A stretch of DNA of 64,000 nucleotides, from the NCBI GenBank assembly GCA_052033915.1, contig JBPOJF010000009.1, positions 62,001 to 126,000 on the forward strand, given 5' to 3'. Shown here piece by piece: positions 17,874 through 27,120 of the stretch. Position 1 is the first letter of the stretch, and each line of letters opens with the position of its first letter. The notes under the pieces were generated by a model, which saw only the letters and a program-made list of their open reading frames with translations, was not told the origin of the DNA and searched no databases. The translations under genes and the position numbers were made by a program. Source of the DNA: CALMZY01 sp052033915 (GTDB lineage: Bacteria; Verrucomicrobiota; Kiritimatiellia; CAIQIC01; JAGNIJ01).

Positions 17874-18323
17874 TCACGTCGCCGCGTTGCCGAGGATCAT
17901 CTTGAAGCTGCGGATCGCGGTGAACGTCTCCATGATGTTGTCCACCTGAATCGGCTTGATGAGGTAATGCTGGACTTCGCGCGCGCGGCCGAACTCGATG
18001 TCGCGTTCGTAGTCCGACGTGCTGATGATCACGACCGGAATCGTCTTCATGTGCGGGTCCTTGTGCAGCTTGTCCAGCACGTCGCGCCCGTCGATGCCGG
18101 GCAGGTTGAGGTCGAGGAGGATCAGTCCGGGACGCGGATGCTTCGTGCGGTCGGCGAACTTGCCGTGGTTGTAAACATAGTCCAGGGCTTCCTGGCCGTT
18201 CCGGACGACGTCCATCTTGTTCCAGATGTTGGCCCGTTCAAAAGCGCGCTGGGCCAGCATGATGTCGGCTTCGTCATCCTCGACCAGAAGGATTCGGATG
18301 GGTTCAACGTGTATGCGGCTCAT
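17874..18323 (-). CDS. CheY-like response regulator (single REC domain)
   Basis: A 149-residue stand-alone receiver domain of the kind paired with phytochrome-type or PAS histidine kinases (Rcp1-like). Acidic pocket EDDEAD (15-20), phosphoacceptor D71 in LILLDLNLPG, switch Ser/Thr in VVIISTSD near 101, and conserved Lys in YLIKPI near 123 are all present. There is no output domain, so it acts through protein contact or phosphorelay. AAGGGGG precedes the ATG. It overlaps the upstream kinase gene by 20 bases and is the last gene of the signalling operon. Confidence 0.93.
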   Translation of the reverse strand: MSRIHVEPIRILLVEDDEADIMLAQRAFERANIWNKMDVVRNGQEALDYVYNHGKFADRTKHPRPGLILLDLNLPGIDGRDVLDKLHKDPHMKTIPVVIISTSDYERDIEFGRAREVQHYLIKPIQVDNIMETFTAIRSFKMILGNAAT

Positions 18324-19851
18324 GGATATCCCCCTTCTTCGTGTCCGACGCTCTATTCGCGGTTTCTTCCTGTAGTTGCCGTGTCGACTTGGGCAACGTC
18401 AGCCAGAACGTGCTGCCGTTGCCCGGCTCCGAGGCCACCCCGATTTCTCCGCCGTGCCGGGTGACGATCCGGCGGCAGATGGCGAGTCCGATCCCTGTGC
18501 CTTCGAACTCCTGCTGGCTGCGGAGCCGCCTGAACGGCGCGAAGATCATCTGCCGTTCCGACTCGCGCATGCCGATCCCGTTATCTTTAACAGAAATTTT
18601 CCACTCGTCACGGCTTTCCTCGGCGCGGACCTCAACTTTCGGATGCTCCGATGTATTGAACTTCAGGCCGTTGCCCACGAGGTTCTGGAAGAGCTGGATC
18701 ATCTGGGTTTCATCGGCAAAAACGGTCGGCAGAGGGCCGACGATCACCTGCGCGCGCCGGTCGTCGATTCGGGGGGAGAGGTTGTCCTGCACGACGATCA
18801 GCACCTGGTTGAGGTCCACGGCGCCGAACGGTTTCTCCAGCGTGCCCGCCCGCGAGAAGGCGAGCACGTCCCGGATCAGCCGGCGCATCCGGTTCGCGGC
18901 GTCCACCATGATATCGAGGTACGTCTTGGCCTGCTTGTCGAGCTTGTCGCCGAAGTCCTCGACCAGAACCTGCGCGAAGCTCTCGATCTTGCGGAGGGGT
19001 TCCTGCAGGTCGTGCGAGGCGACCCGTGCGTACTCCTCGAGCGCGGCGTTGCTTTCCTTCAGCGCGGCCTGGGCCATCCGGGCGTCCTGCATCAGGCTGA
19101 GCGCCGCGCGCCGCGCGGCTTCGCGATTGAGGATTTCCAGCCGGAGCTTCTCGTTCGCGTCGGAAAGCTGCCGGATGAGTTCCTCCCGTTCCTGCTGGAT
19201 GCGCCGCCGCTCGGTGACATCGCGGAAGACCATGACCGCGCCCATGATCCACCCGTCGGTGTCGAGAATCGGCGCGGCGTTGTAGGCGATGGGCCGCTCC
19301 CTGCCGTCGCGTCCGACGAGGAGCACGTGGGCGTCCTCGCGGATCCCCTTGCCGGAGATGAGGACGCGTCTCGACGGGTCCTCCACCGGCTCGCGGGTCC
19401 GGGGATCGAGCAAATGGAAGAGTTCTTCCGCGCGCCGGCCGACGGCCTTGGAGAGCGGCCGGCCCACGAACTGGATGGCGATGTCGTTCATCAGCGTCAC
19501 CACGCCGTCCACGTCCGTGGAGATCACGCCGTCTCCGATGCTGCGGAGGGTCGTGTTGAGCCGTTCGCTGAGGACGTACAGTTCTTCCGCGCTTTCCTGC
19601 TCGTTCTTCTGCACAGCTTCGGCGTTTTTGGCCTCGACGAAAAGAAAGGCGGCCAGCGCGCCCAGCGCCGAATACACGAGCAGGAGGATCAGCTTGGTCA
19701 CCACCGTGAGCGGGGCGCCGGAGGTGAGCATGGGGATGACGATGAAGAGGGCGAGGAGAATGGCCACGCAAAGCACGAGGGCGGCCGGCGCATACCGGCG
19801 CAGAGGCACGACCCAGATGGGCTCCACCGGTTTTGTGCCATAGTCTCTCAT
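18304..19851 (-). CDS. PAS-domain sensor histidine kinase
   Basis: A 515-residue membrane kinase. Two membrane helices lie at about 21-41 and 52-72 with almost no periplasmic loop, so the signal is probably intramembrane or cytosolic. A PAS domain (about 95-215) is followed by a short coiled coil, the HisKA dimerisation helix with H280 in VASHDLQEPLRKIE, and a HATPase_c domain (N-box LVGNGLKFN, G1 VKDNGIGM, G2 GTGIGLAICRRI). All catalytic boxes look intact. It should phosphorylate the CheY-like protein it overlaps. The DLQEPLR variant is typical of kinases paired with Rcp1-like regulators. Confidence 0.93.
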   Translation of the reverse strand: MRDYGTKPVEPIWVVPLRRYAPAALVLCVAILLALFIVIPMLTSGAPLTVVTKLILLLVYSALGALAAFLFVEAKNAEAVQKNEQESAEELYVLSERLNTTLRSIGDGVISTDVDGVVTLMNDIAIQFVGRPLSKAVGRRAEELFHLLDPRTREPVEDPSRRVLISGKGIREDAHVLLVGRDGRERPIAYNAAPILDTDGWIMGAVMVFRDVTERRRIQQEREELIRQLSDANEKLRLEILNREAARRAALSLMQDARMAQAALKESNAALEEYARVASHDLQEPLRKIESFAQVLVEDFGDKLDKQAKTYLDIMVDAANRMRRLIRDVLAFSRAGTLEKPFGAVDLNQVLIVVQDNLSPRIDDRRAQVIVGPLPTVFADETQMIQLFQNLVGNGLKFNTSEHPKVEVRAEESRDEWKISVKDNGIGMRESERQMIFAPFRRLRSQQEFEGTGIGLAICRRIVTRHGGEIGVASEPGNGSTFWLTLPKSTRQLQEETANRASDTKKGDIHEPHTR

Positions 19852-19867
19852 GATGCGTCCAGGGCGG

Positions 19868-21760
19868 TTACGGTCTTTCCTTTGCGGCGCTCTCCTCGTT
19901 CCAGACGGGCGGGTAGCGCGGCGGCCGGCGCAGTTCCGCCAGCAACCGGTTCACTTCTTCCTTGAGCTCGATGACCCGGCCCTCGCGCCCGACCATCGCG
20001 CGGTTGAATCCCTCCAGTTCCTCGTTCGCTCTTTTGGCCTCCTCCACGGCGTTGCGCAACGCGCCCCTCGCGCGGGCGACCTGCAGGGCGTTTCCGAGCA
20101 CCTCGGCCAGCAGGGCGATGTGTATCATCTGGGCCTCCGAGACGGGCCGGCGCGTGATCCGGTTGTCCACGCTGATGATGCCGAAAATGTCGCCCTTCCC
20201 GCCCTGCCGCAGGACGATGAGCGTCGAGTAGAGCCCTTCCTCGCCGGGTTGGGTTTCGGGCGCCCCGAGCGGAAAACCCGTCTTGTAGGACCCGTTTTTG
20301 AACAGGTCCGCCACGTCCAGATCCCTGGCAATGTTCCAGGCGAAATGGTGCTCCTGCGTGGTGCCGCCTTTCATGTCGGTTCCGTAGGTTCCGCGGAAGG
20401 GAGGGTGGCGCGGGTCGCCTAGGAACAACCCGCATCGGTCGATGTTCATTTGCTTGCGGATGCCTTCCACGACGACACGGCAGATGGCGTCCTCGGTTTC
20501 GCAGCCGGCGATCTCTGCGGAGAGGGTGAGCACGGCGTTGCGGAGTTCCTCCTGCTCCTTCCGATCGGTGATGTCCTCCATGACGGCCACGTAGTCGGTC
20601 ACGGCGCCGTCCGTGCCGGTGATGGGGGAAATCGAGGACAACACCCAGAACAGTTCGCCGTTTTTTCTCCGGCTCTGCGACTCGCCGCGCCACTCGTGTC
20701 CGGCGGCAATCGCCTGCGCGAGCGCGCCTTGTTCCTGGTCGTTCTCCCGGTCCGATCTGAGGATCCGCAGGTTCTTCGAGATCACCTCTTCGGCGCTGTA
20801 ACCGGTCATCTGCGTGAACTGGGGATTGACGTACCCGATGTTGCCCCTCGCGTCGGTGATCATGACCGCGCTGGCGCTTTGCTCCACGGCGTGCGACAGC
20901 TTGCGGATCTCCTCGTGAATCTGCCGGAGCCGGACCTGTGTCTGCCAGCGATCAATGAACTGGCTGAGCCGGTCCGAAATGGCGTGCAGCAGTTCCTGCT
21001 CTTCCGGCGAGAAGATGCTTCGCTGCAGGGTCGGCGGTTTCTCCCGGAAGCCGACGTCCAACGTGCCGACCGGGGATCCCAATGCGTTCAGGGCAAAAGA
21101 CTTGCGCCACTGCGTTTCCTGGAAGTTGTCGGAGAGATATTCCTGGTTTTGCACGCGGATGCGGGCGCAGCAGATGGTGTCGTGCCGGCAAGCGCGCGGG
21201 ACGAGGTTGACCACGCCCTGGAAAACAGGCTCGATCAAATCGCCTGCGGTCGCGAGCAGTTTCTCGATGCCGTAGAGACAGCTGAGTTCCTTGACGCGCT
21301 GTTTCAGCTCATGAAGCCACCGGTTACGGTCTTCGCTGGATCGCCGCAGGGATTCCATTTCCTGGTGGCGGGCGAGGACGCCGTCAATGGCCATGGGAAG
21401 CGCGTCGAGGAACTTGGCGTCCGGATCCTTCAGGAGGTAATCCATGGCGCCCAGCTTGAACGCCTCGGCCGCCACCTCGTCCCGGCCCAGCGCGGAGATC
21501 ATCAGGATGGGGGGCAGGGGGCCGCGCCGCTTCAATTCGCGGATCACCTCGGTTCCCGAAAGCCTCGGCATCTTGTGGTCGATGATGAGCAGGTCGTAGT
21601 AGCCGTCGCGAAGCATTTCGAGGCCCTGGGTCCCGTCCTCGGCGACCGCCACGGAGAAACCCAGCCCCTGGAGGTGAGCCTGGATGAGCTGACCCACGGC
21701 GGCTTCGTCCTCCATCAGGAGGATGTGCGTGAGTTTCGTTCTTTTCTGTACGTTTTTCAC
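19868..21760 (-). CDS. REC-GAF-PAS-GAF signalling protein without kinase domain
   Basis: A 630-residue cytosolic protein starting at GTG 21760. An N-terminal receiver domain (acidic MEDEAA, phosphoacceptor D61 in LLIIDHKMP, K111 in YLLKDP) is followed by a GAF-like region (about 150-275), a PAS domain with PAC motif (YVNPQFTQMTGYSAEEV near 305, VAVMEDITDRKEQEE near 390), a second GAF-like domain (about 405-565; IFGIISVDN near 530) and a C-terminal coiled coil. No HisKA, GGDEF or EAL motif is visible, so it is a multi-input relay that probably signals to the kinase 16 bases downstream. The ligands are unknown. Confidence 0.87.
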   Translation of the reverse strand: MKNVQKRTKLTHILLMEDEAAVGQLIQAHLQGLGFSVAVAEDGTQGLEMLRDGYYDLLIIDHKMPRLSGTEVIRELKRRGPLPPILMISALGRDEVAAEAFKLGAMDYLLKDPDAKFLDALPMAIDGVLARHQEMESLRRSSEDRNRWLHELKQRVKELSCLYGIEKLLATAGDLIEPVFQGVVNLVPRACRHDTICCARIRVQNQEYLSDNFQETQWRKSFALNALGSPVGTLDVGFREKPPTLQRSIFSPEEQELLHAISDRLSQFIDRWQTQVRLRQIHEEIRKLSHAVEQSASAVMITDARGNIGYVNPQFTQMTGYSAEEVISKNLRILRSDRENDQEQGALAQAIAAGHEWRGESQSRRKNGELFWVLSSISPITGTDGAVTDYVAVMEDITDRKEQEELRNAVLTLSAEIAGCETEDAICRVVVEGIRKQMNIDRCGLFLGDPRHPPFRGTYGTDMKGGTTQEHHFAWNIARDLDVADLFKNGSYKTGFPLGAPETQPGEEGLYSTLIVLRQGGKGDIFGIISVDNRITRRPVSEAQMIHIALLAEVLGNALQVARARGALRNAVEEAKRANEELEGFNRAMVGREGRVIELKEEVNRLLAELRRPPRYPPVWNEESAAKERP

Positions 21761-21796
21761 ACGAGGCCCGGTACCTCTTCGCTTGGAGAAATTCCG

Positions 21797-23347
21797 CTAC
21801 GGCCGGAGACGGACGAATCGCACCTGATTCGTGATGTCCCGGTTGACGCCGCGGTACCCCGAAAACGGGTTGCGCGAATCGACGATCGGTTCCGCCGTCG
21901 TTTCGTGGATGACGACGCGCCCGTCCTTGGTCAGCAGGCGGAACCGCTCGCGGAACATACGCGCTCCGGTTCCGAATTTCTGCTGACCCAGGGCCGCGAT
22001 CCGTTCCTTTTCGGCGGCGGCAAACAGGTCCGTGTAATATTTGCCGACGATCTCCTCCGCCGGGTATCCGAGCATCTGCTCCACGATGGCGTTCGAGTAG
22101 GTAAACCGATCCGAGGCGTCGGTTTCCCAAATCCAGTCGCCGGAACAGGCGGCGATGTGCTCGAAACGTTTGACGCTGACATACAGGGCCGATTCGGCGC
22201 GCCGACGCTCGAGGACGGCCCGCCACGGCGCGGGGTTCAGCGCGAGAACGTAGATCGTGACCATCACCATGAGAACCATCAGCGCGCCCAGGGTGATCAT
22301 CCAGCCCATGTACTGACGGCTCACGTCGCGGAAGGAGATGTCCCCGAACTGCTCGTAAGGCGGTTTCCGCAATTCCTGCAGGCACTGGTGGACCGCGAGA
22401 TCGGAGCGGGGGAAGGACCAGCCGGCGACTTCGGGGTGTTTGCCGGGGCCGTCCGTTCGGGGCGGCATCGCCCGCAACGCGGCCGCCACTTTTTCCACGA
22501 GGTCCGGCGCCGCGCGGGGACAGGCGGCGAACGAGACGTTCGGATACAGGCGCGTGCTGACCGCCACGGGAATGCGGGGCGGGAAGTTCGTGTCGCGGAT
22601 GTCGCTGAACTCGATCACCCGGAACGTGTCCTGGGCCAGGGCCCGCTCCGCGACCACGCGCTCGATCGTTCCGGCCCTCACGCACCCGGCTTCGCACGTG
22701 CCCTCCAGGATCGCGTTTACAACCGCCTCGTCGCTGTCCAGAATGCTTGTTTTCAGATCCTGGTCAGGCTTGAATCCGATCTTCTTGAATTCCCGAAGCG
22801 CCGCCAGCCAGCCCGCCAGGGCCTCCGGGTCCGAGATGGCGATGGTCCGGTGTTTCAAATCCTGCGGGTGGACCGGCTGCGTCTTCGGCGGAAGAGTGAA
22901 CAGGCCCTGGTTCTCCGGCGGGTCGGAGGATTCTGGGTGGTAGAACAGCGTGCCGCCGGAAAAAGCGTACTTCTCGCCTTGAAACCGGTTCTGCAGGGTG
23001 GCGATTTCCTGGAAGCCGTGGCGGGTCTTGAACACGGCGAGAAGAACCGGATCGACCACGACGAAATCGAGGGCGTGGCTGCGAACCTGCGCGACGATTT
23101 CGTCCCGCGTGAACGTCGCGACCTCAAAGCGGAAGCCGGGAATGGCGTCGGACAGGTACTGGGCGAGCGGAGCGTCCGCCGGCGAGCCGCCGCCCGGGGC
23201 GGTGTTCAGGAGAACGCCGATCCGAACCACGGTGGGTTCGTCCGTTACGGTCTGGGCGGAGGCGTCGAGCGGGATCGCGAGCAGGAACAGGATGGCGCAC
23301 CCCAAAAGCCTCATTCGGACGAAGGGAGTCAAGCGATTCATTGACAT
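21797..23347 (-). CDS. PhnD-like substrate-binding / PAS sensor, membrane-anchored
   Basis: About 516 residues from the ATG at 23347, which has a good GGAGG six bases before it; upstream codons in the same frame are discarded. A signal peptide (LLGCAILFLLAIPLDASA) leads into a periplasmic phosphonate/phosphate-ABC-binding-like domain (PhnD type: RIGVLLNTAP, FVVVDPVLLAVFKTRHG near 98, AISDPEALAGWLAALREF near 165). A membrane helix (MGWMITLGALMVLMVMVTIYVLAL, about 325-350) and a cytosolic PAS domain (about 370-500) follow. It lacks a kinase domain and must pass its signal to the downstream proteins. Such PhnD sensors often control respiratory or metal/oxyanion responses; the ligand here is unknown. 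Confidence 0.88.
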   Translation of the reverse strand: MSMNRLTPFVRMRLLGCAILFLLAIPLDASAQTVTDEPTVVRIGVLLNTAPGGGSPADAPLAQYLSDAIPGFRFEVATFTRDEIVAQVRSHALDFVVVDPVLLAVFKTRHGFQEIATLQNRFQGEKYAFSGGTLFYHPESSDPPENQGLFTLPPKTQPVHPQDLKHRTIAISDPEALAGWLAALREFKKIGFKPDQDLKTSILDSDEAVVNAILEGTCEAGCVRAGTIERVVAERALAQDTFRVIEFSDIRDTNFPPRIPVAVSTRLYPNVSFAACPRAAPDLVEKVAAALRAMPPRTDGPGKHPEVAGWSFPRSDLAVHQCLQELRKPPYEQFGDISFRDVSRQYMGWMITLGALMVLMVMVTIYVLALNPAPWRAVLERRRAESALYVSVKRFEHIAACSGDWIWETDASDRFTYSNAIVEQMLGYPAEEIVGKYYTDLFAAAEKERIAALGQQKFGTGARMFRERFRLLTKDGRVVIHETTAEPIVDSRNPFSGYRGVNRDITNQVRFVRLRP

Positions 23348-23505
23348 CACAAACCTCCAGAACGAATCCATTAACCCTATGACCCAACATCTTGGCACGG
23401 GTTGCGGTCTATGTCTGCAAAAAAACCGGGAACACGAAGACCGGCTTCCGGGCGCGAGGAAATCTTTCGCCCTATGTAACGGGGGTGTACTATTCTGTGC
23501 AAGAC

Positions 23506-26500
23506 ATGTCCGACAAGCTCCAGCCGATATCCATGGACCAACTGGCGGCCTGGGTTTTTGCCGAACTGGACACGCGCGGCTCCATATTCGGCATTCCCCG
23601 CCGGCTCTTCTTCGTTCCAAAGCCCTCCGATGAATTTTCCGCCAGCGTGTACGGACAACGCCTGGAAACGCCGTTCGGTGTAGCCGCCGGACCGCATTCC
23701 CAAATGGCGCAGAACATCATCGCGGCCTGGCTGTGCGGGGCGCGATTTATCGAACTCAAGACCGTTCAGACCCTGGACGAGATCGAGGTCTCCAAGCCGT
23801 GCATCGACATGCAGGACGAAGGCTATCACGTCGAAGGGTCGCAGGAGTTGAAGGTTCGCCAGTCGCTCGACGAGTATGTCCGCGCGTGGGTGTTGATCCA
23901 CGCCCTGCATCGGAAGCTCGGGTTCCCGGGCGACAGCCCGGGCGTCGTGTTCAATGCGAGCGTCGGGTACACCCTGGAAGGTTTGCTCAAGCCCAACATG
24001 CAGGACTATCTCCAACGTGTGAAGGATGCGTCGGAACTCGTCCGCCCGTATACCGACATCGCGGCGAAATATGTCCCGGAACTGGGTCGCACCGCGGTGC
24101 CGGACCGCATGACGAACAATGTCACGTTGTCCGTCATGCCCGGATGTCCGCCGGACGAGATCGAGAAGATTGCCGCCTACCTGATCGGCGAATGGGGCTT
24201 CCACACCAACGTGAAACTGAATCCGACCCTCCTCGGGCCGGAGCGGCTGCGGCAGATCCTCAACAAGGAACTGGGATACGCGGACGTGGTGGTGCCGGAT
24301 TCCGCGTTCGGCCGCGATCTCAAGTACGCCGACGCCGTCCTGATGCTGAAATGTCTGGGCGAGGCCGCGAAGGTCAGCCGCGTGGAGTTCGGTGTGAAGC
24401 TGTCCAACACGCTGGAGGTCGAGAACCACCGCGAGGTCTTCTCGAAGGAAGAGAAGAGAATGTACATGTCCGGCCGCGCCCTGCACGCAGTCACCGTGCA
24501 TCTTGCCGCGCGGCTTTCCGACGAATTCAGGGGCGGGCTGACGATGTCTTTCTCCGGCGGCGCGGACGCGTTCAACGTGGCGCATCTGCTGCGCTGCGGA
24601 ATGAAGACCGTCACCGTCAGCTCCGATCTTTTAAGGACGGGCGGATACCTGCGGCTGCGCCAGTATATCGAGAACACGGCGGCGGCGATGAGCGCCGCGC
24701 ACGCGGCGGACCTGCCGGACTTCATCTGCAAGGAGGCGCGGAAGATCGAGGCGTTTCCCTTGCGGTTCGAGAGCGCGTTGTTCGACTCGCTCAAGAGCAG
24801 CGGGTCCTCCGCGGCGGACAAGGCATCGTGCCGGAATATCGCCCGGTGCCTGGTCCAGTTGCCCCGCACGAGCCGCGTGTATTCGGTGATCCGCGGCTGG
24901 GCGGCCGAGCAGGCGCTGACCGAGAGCGCGGATGAGCTCATGCGGTGCGTGACGGAGGCCGGGGCGCGGATCAACCTGGAGCAGTATGCGAAGGCCGTCT
25001 GCGTTGAGCGGATGCTGGCGAGGCGGGCCTTCAAACGGCAAAGGACGAAGACCGCGAGGCCCCTCGGGCCGTTCGACTGCATCCAGGCGCCGTGCACGGA
25101 CGAATGCCCTGTGAATCAAAAAGTCCCGCAGTACATGGGCTTGGTCCGGCAGGGAAAAATCGAGGAGGCGGTCGATTTGATCCGGCTCGACAATCCGTTG
25201 CCGTCGATCCTCGGACGCGCGTGCAACCCTCTCTGCGAGGAGGTTTGCGTGCGGACGCATCTCGACGAGCCGCTGGCGATCCGCGAGATCAAGCGGTTCA
25301 TCATGGACCGCGAGAAGAACCCGCATTCCCGCGCGCGGGCGCGGGTTGCGCGCTCCAAGGCGGCCGTCGTGGGCGGCGGGCCGTGCGGCCTGTCCGTCGC
25401 GTACTTCCTCGCGGAGGCGGGCTACAGCGTCACGATTTTCGAGTCGCGCCCGACGGTCGGCGGGATGGTGTCCGGGACCATCCCGGCGTACCGCGCCGCG
25501 CAGGCGGTGGTCGACCAGGACCTCCAGGTCATCCGCGAACTCGGCGTGGAAATCCTGTGCAACCGGGAGGCGGGGCGCGATTTCACGCTCGACAGCCTGC
25601 GGCGGCAGGGGTTTCAGCATGTGGTCATTGGCGTCGGCGCCCGGAAGGGGAAAACGCCGGGCATCGAGGGCGACGGGGCGGAGGGCGTGCTCGACGCTCT
25701 CGATTTTCTGCGCAGCGTGAAGGAAGGCCGTCCCATGCCGCTGGGCGCGCGGGTCGGCGTGATCGGGGGCGGGGACGCGGCGATGGACTGCGCCCGATCC
25801 GCGTGGCGGGTGACCAAGGGCGAGGTCAGCATTATCTATCGGCGCACGATCGAACAGATGCCCGCGGCGCGCGAAGCGCTGGACGACGTTCTGGCCGAGG
25901 GCATCCGGATCGTGGAACTCGCCAGACCGCTGAAGGTGGTTGCCAAGCGCGGCAGAATGACCGGGCTGGAGTGTCTCCGCGTCGCGCTGGGCGAGAAAGA
26001 CAGCTCAGGCCGCCGCTGCCCGGTGGATATCCCCGGTTCGGAATTCGTCATTCCCCTCGACACCCTGATTGTCGCGGTCGGCCGGTCGCCGGACCTGGAT
26101 TTCCTGTCCGATCAAAAACCGGAGCTGACGACCTCGGGTTATCTGAAGATCGATCCGGTCACGATGGAAACATCGATTCCCGGCGTTTACGCCGGCGGCG
26201 ATGTCGCGCAGAACGGGCCGGAGTCCATCGTCCAGGCGTTGGGCGACGGCCGGCGGATTGCCGCAAGCATACGCCGCAAGGAAGAATCGTTTCACGCGGC
26301 CGAGGAGAAGGCGGGTCTTTTTGCGGATGTGGATGCCGTGGAACTGATCCGCCGCAAAGCCCACCGGAAATTCCGCGTGGCGATCCCCCGTGTTCCGGCG
26401 TCGGGACGGAACTCGTTCGACGAGGTGATCGTGACCCTGTCGGAGCCGGCGGCGCGCGAGGAGGCCGGCCGCTGTCTCGACTGCCGCCTCATGTGCAGCA

Positions 26501-27042
26501 TCTGCTCGAGCGTGTGTCCGAACCTCGCCGTCATGACGTACCGGATGGACCCGTTCGAGATGAAGCTTCCGGAGTTGAAACCGATCGCGGGGCGAATCGA
26601 GTGGGGCGGGGGGAACTCGTTCCGGGTGGAGCAGCCCTTCCAGATCGCGATCCTGAACGATTTCTGCAACGAATGCGGCAATTGCGCCGCGTTCTGTCCG
26701 ACCGCGGGCAATCCCTGCAAGGACAAGCCGCGGCTGTACTTGAAGCGCGCCGAGTTCGAGGCGGAAGCCGACAACGCGTTCATCGTGTACTACGGCAACG
26801 GCATCTGGAGCCTGTGCGGGCGGTTCGACGGGGCGACCCACGAGGTCGTGCTGGGAGGTGAAACCGTCTACTCATCGCCGAAGTTCAAGGCGTACCTCGA
26901 CCCGGCGTCCCTCGCGGTCAAGGGCGTGGTGCCGGTGGGGACGCTTGCGGACGGAGAACCCCTGACGCTCGAGCCCTGCGCCAGGATGCTGGCGTTGTTG
27001 AGCGGGATACGCAAATCGCTCACGCACCTGCCGACGGCCTGA
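23506..27042 (+). CDS. ygfK: YgfK-type iron-sulfur flavoprotein oxidoreductase (putative selenate reductase subunit family)
   Basis: A 1178-residue protein. From ATG 23506 it aligns by eye with the start of E. coli YgfK (SIFGIPRRLFF, AAGPHSQMAQNI, RFIELKTVQTLDEIE, KPCIDMQDE). The N-terminal third is a dihydroorotate-dehydrogenase-like barrel. Next comes a GltD/DPYD-like part with cysteines in APCTDECPVNQKV and ACNPLCEEVC, an FAD site (AAVVGGGPCGLSVAYFL) and an NADPH site (VGVIGGGDAAMDCARSA). The C-terminus holds cysteine clusters CLDCRLMCSICSSVC and CNECGNCAAFC for 4Fe-4S centres. The family is linked to selenium/purine metabolism and is named a selenate reductase subunit, but the reaction is not settled. 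No molybdoenzyme partner lies here. It is divergent from the sensor operon. Confidence 0.9.
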   Translation: MSDKLQPISMDQLAAWVFAELDTRGSIFGIPRRLFFVPKPSDEFSASVYGQRLETPFGVAAGPHSQMAQNIIAAWLCGARFIELKTVQTLDEIEVSKPCIDMQDEGYHVEGSQELKVRQSLDEYVRAWVLIHALHRKLGFPGDSPGVVFNASVGYTLEGLLKPNMQDYLQRVKDASELVRPYTDIAAKYVPELGRTAVPDRMTNNVTLSVMPGCPPDEIEKIAAYLIGEWGFHTNVKLNPTLLGPERLRQILNKELGYADVVVPDSAFGRDLKYADAVLMLKCLGEAAKVSRVEFGVKLSNTLEVENHREVFSKEEKRMYMSGRALHAVTVHLAARLSDEFRGGLTMSFSGGADAFNVAHLLRCGMKTVTVSSDLLRTGGYLRLRQYIENTAAAMSAAHAADLPDFICKEARKIEAFPLRFESALFDSLKSSGSSAADKASCRNIARCLVQLPRTSRVYSVIRGWAAEQALTESADELMRCVTEAGARINLEQYAKAVCVERMLARRAFKRQRTKTARPLGPFDCIQAPCTDECPVNQKVPQYMGLVRQGKIEEAVDLIRLDNPLPSILGRACNPLCEEVCVRTHLDEPLAIREIKRFIMDREKNPHSRARARVARSKAAVVGGGPCGLSVAYFLAEAGYSVTIFESRPTVGGMVSGTIPAYRAAQAVVDQDLQVIRELGVEILCNREAGRDFTLDSLRRQGFQHVVIGVGARKGKTPGIEGDGAEGVLDALDFLRSVKEGRPMPLGARVGVIGGGDAAMDCARSAWRVTKGEVSIIYRRTIEQMPAAREALDDVLAEGIRIVELARPLKVVAKRGRMTGLECLRVALGEKDSSGRRCPVDIPGSEFVIPLDTLIVAVGRSPDLDFLSDQKPELTTSGYLKIDPVTMETSIPGVYAGGDVAQNGPESIVQALGDGRRIAASIRRKEESFHAAEEKAGLFADVDAVELIRRKAHRKFRVAIPRVPASGRNSFDEVIVTLSEPAAREEAGRCLDCRLMCSICSSVCPNLAVMTYRMDPFEMKLPELKPIAGRIEWGGGNSFRVEQPFQIAILNDFCNECGNCAAFCPTAGNPCKDKPRLYLKRAEFEAEADNAFIVYYGNGIWSLCGRFDGATHEVVLGGETVYSSPKFKAYLDPASLAVKGVVPVGTLADGEPLTLEPCARMLALLSGIRKSLTHLPTA

Positions 27043-27090
27043 ACACCGCCCGGTTTCTCTGCGGCCAAACGTTTTCGGGATGACCGTTTC

Positions 27091-27120
27091 CCGGCCGTCT
27101 ATCACGTCGGAAACGGCCGG
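27091..27120. terminator. Possible hairpin between convergent genes
   Basis: CCGGCCGT (27091-27098) pairs perfectly with ACGGCCGG (27113-27120) around a 14-base loop, between the convergent ygfK and the next gene. There is no T-tract, so termination is only inferred from position. Confidence 0.4.

Noticed and set aside
20450..23344. A plus-strand open frame of 964 codons opposite the signalling genes
   Set aside because: No domain is recognisable, and the opposite strand encodes clear REC, PAS and PhnD domains.
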